Below the pieces are notes generated by a model, which was given only the letters and a program-made list of their open reading frames with translations, had not been told where the DNA came from and ran no database searches. Both the position numbers and the translations under genes were made by a program. A stretch of DNA of 64,000 nt, from the NCBI GenBank assembly GCA_016714015.1, contig JADJNZ010000001.1:186001-250000 (forward strand), read 5' to 3'. Origin of the DNA: Gemmatimonadota bacterium. Lineage in GTDB: Bacteria > Gemmatimonadota > Gemmatimonadetes > Gemmatimonadales > Gemmatimonadaceae. Numbering within the stretch: the first letter of the stretch is position 1; the number at the start of each line of letters is the position of its first letter. Below are positions 38,047 to 43,952 of the stretch, one piece after another.

Positions 38047-39054
38047 TCACCGCCGCACGAGCACCGGCTGCGTCCAGGCCTTCGCGCCATTCGACTCGAG
38101 CACCGTCGCCCGCACGTAGCCCTCGTCGCCGGTGATCCGGTACGTCGCCGACGTCGTCGTCACCTCGCTCAGCAGCCGACCGTTCCGTCCGGTGAAGCGC
38201 ACACGATACTTGCTGAAGGCCGTCGGCTTGATCTCGAGCGTGATCTCCGTGGCCGTCGCGCGATAGTCGCGCAGCTCGACGCCCGTGGACGAGTAGAACT
38301 CGCCCCGCTCCACCGCGTCGAGGATCGCGCGCGGCGTCAGCGTGTCGGCGCGGACGACGATCCACCCTTGCCCCGGCCTCGACGCGGTCGGGTCCTCCGG
38401 CCGCGTGAAGTGGTGCGCATCGTCCGTCGCGAGGCCGTAGATGAGCTTCCCGCTCGAGAGGATCTGGTCCCACGCCTCCTCGAGCCCCGGCACGCCGCCC
38501 CCGCCGACGTTGTTCACCATCGGGTGGCCGTTGAACACCTCGAAGAGCGAGAGCCCTTCCACCTGCTTGATCTCGTCCGCCGTGACCGACCAGCCGAAGT
38601 TCGGATGGTTGAGATGCGGCACCGCATCGGCGGCGCGGATCGCGCGCACGTCACGCTGCAGCGCGTCGAGGACGCTCGTCCCGCCCTGCGGCGCGATGAG
38701 CCGCGACGGCGCGAGCGCGTTCACGTGGATGTTCTTGTCGCCGAATCGGTCGGTGACCTCTTCCCCGCGGATCACGAGGAAGCGCTCGTCGAGCCCGTGC
38801 AGCGCGTTCAGCGCCTCGACGCTCGTGAGGACGTTGTGGTCGGTGAGCACGAGGAACGCGTACCCGCGCTGCTTGTACCACTTCGCCACGTCGTCGGGGT
38901 GCGAGTCGCCGTCGCTGTTGAGCGTGTGCGTGTGCGTGTTCCCCTTGTACCAGCGGAGCCGCGCCTGCGCGTCCCGGCCGCGCGGGTCGCGCAGGGCGAG
39001 CGACGAGACGGCGACGACACCAACGAGCACGACGGCGATGAGACGGCGGGGCAC
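38047..39054 (-). CDS. Exported PHP-domain metal-dependent phosphoesterase
   Basis: 335 residues from a GTG at 39054 with GGAG upstream. A short hydrophobic N-terminal segment (about 4-21) suggests export. The PHP domain shows KGNTHTHTLNSDGDSHP (HxH), LVLTDHNV, RGEEVT, HLNHPNFGW and ATDDAHHF as metal ligands. The C-terminal 90 residues form a beta-rich domain of unknown role. This PHP group includes histidinol phosphatase-like and secreted CehA/McbA-like enzymes; the substrate is unknown. The thioesterase gene is divergent, 101 nt away. Confidence 0.87.
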   Translation of the reverse strand: MPRRLIAVVLVGVVAVSSLALRDPRGRDAQARLRWYKGNTHTHTLNSDGDSHPDDVAKWYKQRGYAFLVLTDHNVLTSVEALNALHGLDERFLVIRGEEVTDRFGDKNIHVNALAPSRLIAPQGGTSVLDALQRDVRAIRAADAVPHLNHPNFGWSVTADEIKQVEGLSLFEVFNGHPMVNNVGGGGVPGLEEAWDQILSSGKLIYGLATDDAHHFTRPEDPTASRPGQGWIVVRADTLTPRAILDAVERGEFYSSTGVELRDYRATATEITLEIKPTAFSKYRVRFTGRNGRLLSEVTTTSATYRITGDEGYVRATVLESNGAKAWTQPVLVRR

Positions 39055-39155
39055 GGACGCTCCGGGACGTGGGATGCGCGCAACTTGCCCCCGCTCGGCG
39101 CCCGGTTCAAGTCGGCGAGGTTCCGCGCGCGTATCGATCGCGCCAAGTTCCCCCG

Positions 39156-39569
39156 ATGACGACCGCCGACCCCACACCGCGCTTCGAGCTGCCCGTGCCC
39201 GTGATCCCCGAGGACTTCGACGAACTGGGGCACGTGAACAACGTCGTCTACCTGCGCTGGATCCAGGATGTCGCCACCGCGCACTGGCGCCACGCGGCGA
39301 CGCCCGAGCAGCAGGCGCGCTACGCCTGGGTCGCCCACCGCCACGAGATCGACTACAAGGCGCCCGGGCTCCCGGGTGACGCGATCGTCGCGAGCACCTG
39401 GGTCGGCGCCGCCGAGGCGGTGCGATTCGAACGGTTCGTGGAGATCCTGCGGGCGAGCGACCGGAAGGTGCTCGCGGCCTCGCGCAGCATCTGGGTGCCG
39501 ATCGCGCGGGCGACCGGACGCGTCGCTCGCGTGGACGAGGATGTGCGACGGGTGTTCTCGCGGTCCTGA
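39156..39569 (+). CDS. Acyl-CoA thioesterase (4HBT hotdog family)
   Basis: 137 residues from the ATG at 39156, a typical single hotdog domain. The core motif DFDELGHVNNVVYLRWIQD contains the Asp of the 4HBT/YbgC active-site helix. It hydrolyses acyl-CoA thioesters in the cytoplasm; chain-length preference cannot be inferred. It is monocistronic by context. Confidence 0.87.
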   Translation: MTTADPTPRFELPVPVIPEDFDELGHVNNVVYLRWIQDVATAHWRHAATPEQQARYAWVAHRHEIDYKAPGLPGDAIVASTWVGAAEAVRFERFVEILRASDRKVLAASRSIWVPIARATGRVARVDEDVRRVFSRS

Positions 39570-39570
39570 C

Positions 39571-39593
39571 GGTCGGATCGACCCTGTCCGACC
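39571..39593. terminator. Hairpin between convergent thioesterase and PIN toxin genes
   Basis: GGTCGGA and TCCGACC form a 7-bp stem around a 9-nt loop, immediately after the thioesterase stop and before the toxin stop at 39596. No T-run is obvious. Confidence 0.5.
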
Positions 39594-39595
39594 AG

Positions 39596-40030
39596 TTAAC
39601 GGCCTGCGAGCGGATGCCGCCAACGCAGCCCTTCGAATCGCGCGAAGTCCTTGTCCGCGGTGACGAACTCACACCCGTGCTCGATAGCCAGCGCGGCGAG
39701 CCACGCATCAGGCACGAGGTTGCCGCGAGCGCCCGACGACCGACAGAGCGCCGTGAAGATCGACCAGTGATCCGCGCCGGGCGTGATGAGTCGGGCGCGC
39801 GGCTGCACACGCAACGCTTCCACGAACCCCAGTGCGTCGTCGAGGGGGGTCGGCACCTCGAAGAGGCGGGGATTGGTCACGATCCGCAACTGGCTCGCGA
39901 GCACCGCATCCGAGATCGCGAACGGCTCCGGGGCGCCGACCATCCGCTCCAGCCACGTGCGGTACTCCGCATGCTCCGCCAGATCGTCGCGCGACGCGTA
40001 CACCAGCACGTTCACGTCAGCGAGGATCAT
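39596..40030 (-). CDS. VapC-like PIN-domain toxin
   Basis: 144 residues. The PIN domain begins ILADVNVLVYASRDD (first metal-binding Asp) and ends with the conserved DAWLAALAIEHGCEFVTADKDFARF acidic cluster. PIN toxins are Mg-dependent RNases that cut tRNA or rRNA. The gene overlaps its antitoxin gene by 14 nt, so the pair is translated together. It belongs to the group starting 'DVNVLVYA', common as VapC in actinobacteria and other soil bacteria. Confidence 0.87.
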   Translation of the reverse strand: MILADVNVLVYASRDDLAEHAEYRTWLERMVGAPEPFAISDAVLASQLRIVTNPRLFEVPTPLDDALGFVEALRVQPRARLITPGADHWSIFTALCRSSGARGNLVPDAWLAALAIEHGCEFVTADKDFARFEGLRWRHPLAGR

Positions 40031-40322
40031 CCGCCTCGTCCATGATGTCGAGCAGGGCGGCCATGCGATCGAACGTCACGCCTGCGCGAGGTCCCGTTCC
40101 ACCAGTGAAGACCGGGATGGGCGGCCCCACGTCGGCTCGGCGCGCCGCCGCCGACTGCGCATCGAGCGCACTCAGGCCGCGCCGGAGCACGTCCGACTTC
40201 GTCGCGCCCAGTCGCGTCGAGAGGCGGTCGAGCAGATCGAGGTCGGGACCCGCGAGATAGACCTGGACAGGCTCCGAGACCCGACCGCTCCGTGCCCCGG
40301 AGGTACCGGAACGCTTCTTCAT
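40017..40322 (-). CDS. Ribbon-helix-helix antitoxin partner of the PIN toxin
   Basis: 101 residues. Residues about 17-50 (EPVQVYLAGPDLDLLDRLSTRL, then GATKSDVLRRGLSAL) have the beta-strand plus two-helix pattern of CopG/RHH antitoxins. The C-terminal half should wrap the toxin. No SD precedes the ATG; TATCAT lies 6 nt upstream of it with a 17-nt spacing to TTGCCT, so a leaderless autoregulated mRNA is likely. Confidence 0.8.
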   Translation of the reverse strand: MKKRSGTSGARSGRVSEPVQVYLAGPDLDLLDRLSTRLGATKSDVLRRGLSALDAQSAAARRADVGPPIPVFTGGTGPRAGVTFDRMAALLDIMDEADDPR

Positions 40323-40328
40323 GATCTC

Positions 40329-40357
40329 ATGATACGAGACGACTCGTGATCAGGCAA
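40329..40357 (-). promoter_or_regulatory. Promoter with inverted repeat for the first toxin-antitoxin pair
   Basis: Minus strand TTGCCT (40352-40357), 17-nt spacer, TATCAT (40329-40334), then 6 nt to the ATG. An ACGAG-ACGA-CTCGT inverted repeat (40334-40347, plus strand) sits in the spacer as a candidate antitoxin operator. The -35 box overlaps the stop codon of the second toxin gene. Confidence 0.6.
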
Positions 40358-40745
40358 CCCGCTCGACCCACCCCACGGAGTCGAACCCCACGTCGAAGCT
40401 CATCACCCGGGTGATCCCGTGTCGCTTCATCACGGCGACGTGCAGTGCATCCCGCGCCGAGATCTTGCTCATCCCCATCATCACGTCCTTCGCCCGCTGG
40501 ACATCCGCGGCATCGATCGGGAACACCTCGTCCACGACGCCGAGGAGCGCGTCGAGTGCCGGCTGGATCGCATCCGGACGCTGGATCCTTCCGTAGCGAT
40601 GCAGGATCTCCTGCATCACCTCGGCGCTCGTGACCATCCGCTCCCCGCGCGAGATGACGAGTTCCAGCGCACGACGCGCCGCATCCTTGTTGGGATGCGG
40701 CGCGCCGATCAGGTACATCGGGATGTTCGCGTCGATGAAGATCAC
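40350..40745 (-). CDS. Second VapC-like PIN-domain toxin
   Basis: 131 residues. The PIN core has FIDANIPMYLIG at the start, an acidic EVMQEILHRYG helix, and SARDALHVAVMKRHGITRVMSFDVGFD with the conserved aspartates. It is of the 'type II VapC, PIN domain' class but not close in sequence to the adjacent PIN toxin. It overlaps the antitoxin stop by 4 nt (ATGA). Confidence 0.87.
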   Translation of the reverse strand: MIFIDANIPMYLIGAPHPNKDAARRALELVISRGERMVTSAEVMQEILHRYGRIQRPDAIQPALDALLGVVDEVFPIDAADVQRAKDVMMGMSKISARDALHVAVMKRHGITRVMSFDVGFDSVGWVERVA

Positions 40746-41005
40746 GCGCCACCCTCGAGGCCGTCGAGCTGGCCGAGCGCGGTCTCGGCGAGCATCTGAT
40801 CGATGTCGGCCGTCGGGTAGTCGCCCCGCGCCGCCTCACGGACCGCCGCGAGCTTCCGCGTGGGGGCCGCGTAGGGCTCGTCCGCGCGCGCCAGACGCAA
40901 CGCCTGGCGCACCCACTCGGCGACGGTCATCCGGTGCCGCTTGGCGATCCGCCGGATCTCGGCGAACTCGTCCTCGTCGAGGAGGACCTGCAGGCGCTGT
41001 GTCAT
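40742..41005 (-). CDS. Ribbon-helix-helix antitoxin of the second pair
   Basis: 87 residues from the ATG at 41005; an alternative ATG two codons upstream (41011) would fall before the predicted transcription start. RLQVLLDEDEFAEIRRIAK and HRMTVAEWVRQALRLAR form the beta-helix-helix DNA-binding fold. The C-terminal part (GDYPTADIDQMLAETALG) resembles VapB tails that contact the toxin. The promoter and palindrome just upstream indicate autoregulation. Confidence 0.85.
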   Translation of the reverse strand: MTQRLQVLLDEDEFAEIRRIAKRHRMTVAEWVRQALRLARADEPYAAPTRKLAAVREAARGDYPTADIDQMLAETALGQLDGLEGGA

Positions 41006-41012
41006 GAGCATG

Positions 41013-41041
41013 AGTATATACCACTCATCATGATGAGTCAA
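41013..41041 (-). promoter_or_regulatory. Near-consensus sigma70 promoter with palindromic operator
   Basis: Minus strand TTGACT (41036-41041), exactly 17 nt, TATACT (41013-41018), then 7 nt to the ATG at 41005. The perfect 16-bp palindrome ACTCATCATGATGAGT (41023-41038) overlaps the -35 and spacer, so antitoxin binding would block RNA polymerase. The predicted start point is at the start codon, giving a leaderless transcript. Confidence 0.8.
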
Positions 41042-41064
41042 GTAGGAAGCGCGGGAACGAACGA

Positions 41065-41092
41065 GGGGCGAGCGCCAAGTTGGCGTCGCCCC
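41065..41092 (-). terminator. Hairpin downstream of the Pr6Pr gene
   Basis: GGGGCGA-G-CGCC pairs with GGCG-TCGCCCC around AAGTT, with one bulged base. It lies between the Pr6Pr stop (41168) and the antitoxin promoter on the same strand, so it probably insulates the two units. Confidence 0.6.
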
Positions 41093-41167
41093 CGTCCTCC
41101 CGTGCCATCGGAATGCCGCCACGCGTACCGTTCCGCGCGGTGCGCCCCCCCCGTTCGCCGGATCCGA

Positions 41168-41800
41168 TCAGCCCTGCTCCACCGCCCGCTGCTTCGAGGT
41201 GACCAGCAGCAGGAATGCGCCGACGACGAGATAGAACGCCAGGATCCCCGCCGCATTCCGCGCCGCGCCGCCGAGCCCGATGGTGTTCACGTCGACGAAG
41301 AAGTACGGATACTCCCCCACCATCGCCCCGCGCGCCACGAGATAGAGGAAGTACGCCGTGGGATAGACCGCGAACCAGGGCAGGTGCGCGAAGCGCAGCC
41401 CCGCCTTGGGCGCCGCGAGCACCCAGTGCAGCGTGAAGAGCGTCGGCACGATGTAGTGGAGCCCGAGATCGGTGACGTACTCGATCCCGGTGGGGTGGTT
41501 GATCGAGCTGAGCAGCACATGGTACGCGAGCCCGACGACGATGATCGCCGCGCAGGTCATCGCGGTCATGTGCGGCCGCCCGAGCCACGTCGCGGCGGGG
41601 CTCTCGGGGGCGAGCCACGGCACGGTGAGCACCAGCGCGACGAGGGTGTTCGTCGTCACGGTGAAGTAGCTGAAGTAGTCGATGGTCGCGCGCGCGAACG
41701 AGTCGCCGGCGGCGAGGCCGTGCTGGATCGACATGACCATCTGGACGAGGACCGAAGCCCAGGCGATGGCGGCGGTGAGGGGACGGAGGAGGCGGGGCAT
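41168..41800 (-). CDS. Pr6Pr-family integral membrane protein
   Basis: 210 residues from the ATG at 41800. Six hydrophobic segments are visible. The motifs match Pr6Pr: ATIDYFSYFTVTTNTLVAL in the second helix region, a YHVLLSSINHPTG loop, HYIVPTLFTLHWVL, and WFAVYPTAYFLYLVARG with YPYFFVDVNTIG near the end. The family is related to FAR-17a/AIG1-like proteins, some of which hydrolyse lipids. No function is assigned in bacteria. Confidence 0.85.
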   Translation of the reverse strand: MPRLLRPLTAAIAWASVLVQMVMSIQHGLAAGDSFARATIDYFSYFTVTTNTLVALVLTVPWLAPESPAATWLGRPHMTAMTCAAIIVVGLAYHVLLSSINHPTGIEYVTDLGLHYIVPTLFTLHWVLAAPKAGLRFAHLPWFAVYPTAYFLYLVARGAMVGEYPYFFVDVNTIGLGGAARNAAGILAFYLVVGAFLLLVTSKQRAVEQG

Positions 41801-41913
41801 CGGGGGCGGGCGAGTGAGAGCCGGGTCGCGGCGGAATCTACCGCGCATCCGTGGGTACGACGACGGCCAGCGGTCGCGCGCCGCTGGCCGTCGCCATCCC
41901 CCGACCGGCGTGC

Positions 41914-42615
41914 CTACGCCGCCCGCTCGAGCGCGGGCATCGGCTCCTCCTCGTCGGTCGTTCGACCGGCCGCGCCACCGCGCGACCGCTGCACGCGCTT
42001 CGCCGATCGCCAGGCGGCGAGCGTCATCTCATCCGTGAACGAGGCGCGGACGATGGAATCGAGGCGCCGCACCGCCGCTCGGCCACGCCGCGCCTGCACG
42101 GCGAGCCCGGCCCGTGCGCCGACGTGCACACCCACCTGCAACTGGCGCCCGCCGAGCACCGCCTCGAGCGCGTTGCGCGCCGCGGCGAAGCGCGCGAGGA
42201 AATCCGCCGGGAGCCCCTCGGCGATGAACGTCGCCTCGAACGGGCGCACGGCCTCGATCATGCCATCGCACTCCTGAAGGATCCGCGTGATGCCGCGGTT
42301 GAGGCGCGGCAGCCGCAGGGCCGCCGGCAGGAGCACGCTGGACCCGGTGTCGACCTGCGACTGCGCGATGGCGACGATCGGCCGCATGTGCCGATCGACG
42401 AGATCGCGCACCATCTGCCGCTGGCGCTGGACCTCGTTGCGGCTGAGGTCCCGTCCGGTGAGCTGTGCGCCGGCGTGCTCCCGCAGCCGCCGCACGACGT
42501 CGTCGAGCGTCTCGCGGACGCCAGCGTAGCTGAGGGGCCCGCTGACGGGGTGTGCTTCGAGGAAGGAACGGACACGCACGAACGACTCGATGAGCTGCTT
42601 CTGGATCTCCTTCAT
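41914..42615 (-). CDS. Hypothetical helical protein
   Basis: 233 residues with good start evidence: AGGAG is 7 nt before the ATG at 42615. It is almost all helical and highly charged (FVRVRSFLEAHPVSG; DDVVRRLREHAGAQLTGRDL; RQRQMVRDLVDRHMRPIVAIAQSQ), with no signal peptide, membrane segment, cysteine or enzyme motif. An Ala/Gly-rich hinge at about 165-185 precedes a basic C-terminal helix and a short acidic tail (DEEEP). I do not recognise the family. It lies next to the 21-bp minisatellite. Confidence 0.65.
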   Translation of the reverse strand: MKEIQKQLIESFVRVRSFLEAHPVSGPLSYAGVRETLDDVVRRLREHAGAQLTGRDLSRNEVQRQRQMVRDLVDRHMRPIVAIAQSQVDTGSSVLLPAALRLPRLNRGITRILQECDGMIEAVRPFEATFIAEGLPADFLARFAAARNALEAVLGGRQLQVGVHVGARAGLAVQARRGRAAVRRLDSIVRASFTDEMTLAAWRSAKRVQRSRGGAAGRTTDEEEPMPALERAA

Positions 42616-42700
42616 GGATCGCTCCTATTGGTATTGGGTGAGTGGAACCACGGGACTGCGTGACGCACGGGCGGTCGGGTCGGACGCGAGGAGGGGGACG

Positions 42701-43099
42701 CGCGTCGCAGACGCGGGTGCGCATGACGCGGCCGCGGGCGCGCGTGACGCAGCCGCAGTCGCGCGTGTCGCAGCCGCGGGCGCGCGTGTCGCAGCCGCGG
42801 GCGCGCGTGTCGCAGTCGCGGTCGCGCGTGACGCAGTCGCGGTCGCGCGTGTCGCAGCCGCGGGCGCGCGTGTCGCAGTCGCGGTCGCGCGTGACGCAGC
42901 CGCGGGCACGCGTGACGCAGCCGCGGGCACGCGTGACGCAGCCGCGGGCACGCGTGACGCAAGCGCGGGCACGCATGACGCAAGAGCGGGCGCACGTGTC
43001 GCACGCGCGGTCTCGCGTGCCGAACGGGTGGTCACGCGTGCCGCACGGGTGGGACAGCGCGCCGCAGCGCGGGACACGCGTCTCGAATCGCGGGACGGT
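42701..43099. repeat. 21-bp tandem repeat (minisatellite), about 18 units
   Basis: Units of the form CGTGACGCAGCCGCGGGC plus three more bases begin at 42722, 42743, 42764, 42785 and every 21 bp to about 43079. Central copies differ mainly by A/T and C/T changes at a few positions (GACGCAG/GTCGCAG; CCGCGG/TCGCGG), while the distal copies (42995-43099) decay. There are no intervening spacers, so it is not CRISPR-like. Twenty-one bp is two helical turns, so units lie on one DNA face. Confidence 0.85.
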
Positions 43100-43566
43100 T
43101 CGACGGAATGACGGTCGGGTAGTTCGCACGGGTCGGCCGGTCGGTGGGTTCTCGCGCCCGACCCGCGGGAATGCGGGGCGGGCGCCGAGATGCTCGGGAC
43201 TCTCCCTACCACGCGACTGGCGGCCCGCCCTTTCGACGGCGCCGCTGCGGCAAGGCCCGGTCCGCGCGATCGATCCGCGGTCTCGGGCGACGACTCCTGC
43301 TCCTGCGCCAACAAGTGGATCGGGCGGATCCGACGGAGACCGGGATGGCGTCCGGTCCTGCCACACGTCGTCTCTCCCCTTCCTGCCACCGCGCGCGCGG
43401 CCGCGGACGGCCGGCGCGAGATCGAGTTCACTGCCCCCTCTACTTGTGTATCTCTCGAGAAGGCCAATTCGAATTATCGTCCAGATGTAACAATCTTCTT
43501 GTCCAAGTATTTGGCCGGTTTTCGCCGCCCAAACGCCCCGTTGCAACCATTTCCCGCTGGATCCCG

Positions 43567-43592
43567 TCTTACCCTAAGAAGCTTAGGTAAGA
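43567..43592 (+). promoter_or_regulatory. Candidate PadR operator
   Basis: TCTTACCCTAAG (43567-43578), AAG, CTTAGGTAAGA (43582-43592) is an inverted repeat with a single bulged C, 18 nt before the PadR ATG. Its AT content contrasts with its neighbours, and its position suits autorepression. Confidence 0.55.
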
Positions 43593-43610
43593 ACCCGAAC
43601 CGGGATCCCG

Positions 43611-43952
43611 ATGTCCGACGCCGACCTCGAGCTCGTCCGCGGCACCCTCGACCTCATCCTCCTCAAGGCCCTCGCCTGGGGACCCATGCACGGGCTCGGC
43701 GTCGTCCGATGGATCGAGCAGACCACCGACCGGCAGCTCGTCGTCGAGGAAGGGGCGCTCTACCCCGCCCTCCACCGCCTCGAGCAGAAGCGGCTCCTGG
43801 CCGCCGAGTGGGGACTCACCGAGCAGAACCGCCGGGCGAAGTACTACCGGCTCACCGAACGCGGGCGCGACCACCTCGCCGCCGAGGTCAGTCGCTGGTC
43901 GCGCTACACCGCCGCGGTCTCCCGCATCCTCGCCGCGGAGGGTGGCCGATGA
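43611..43952 (+). CDS. PadR-family transcriptional regulator
   Basis: 113 residues. Winged helix: LVRGTLDLILLKALAWGPMHGLGVV at the start, EEGALYPALHRLEQKRLLAAEW as the recognition region, then NRRAKYYRLTERGRDHL forming the wing. It is a PadR-s1 type repressor of about the usual size. It overlaps the ADOP permease gene by 4 nt (ATGA), the standard pairing in Acidobacteria and Gemmatimonadota, so it probably controls that permease. Confidence 0.93.
   Translation: MSDADLELVRGTLDLILLKALAWGPMHGLGVVRWIEQTTDRQLVVEEGALYPALHRLEQKRLLAAEWGLTEQNRRAKYYRLTERGRDHLAAEVSRWSRYTAAVSRILAAEGGR

Larger units (their letters stand above)
42616..43610. other. About 1 kb intergenic region between divergent genes
   Basis: No gene is supported here. 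It contains the 21-bp repeat array (about 42701-43099), a GC-rich stretch to about 43430, and an AT-richer stretch (about 43435-43600) holding the PadR gene promoter zone. All six frames are open across the repeat because each unit is 7 codons long and stop-free, so frame openness is not evidence of coding. Confidence 0.7.

Noticed and set aside
30659..38119. A 2,486-codon open frame on the plus strand opposite the giant gene
   Set aside because: It is antisense to a coherent Ig/LamG/repeat protein, is Arg/His/Glu-rich and repeats with the same 669-bp period; it is a by-product of GC codon bias.
42701..43099. 21-bp array considered as a CRISPR
   Set aside because: There are no spacers between units, the unit is shorter than CRISPR repeats, and no cas genes are present.
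42029..43546. Open frames of up to 505 codons across the 21-bp array on both strands
   Set aside because: Each unit is 21 bp with no stop, so every frame is open. None shows an SD-start combination or a non-repetitive conserved domain.
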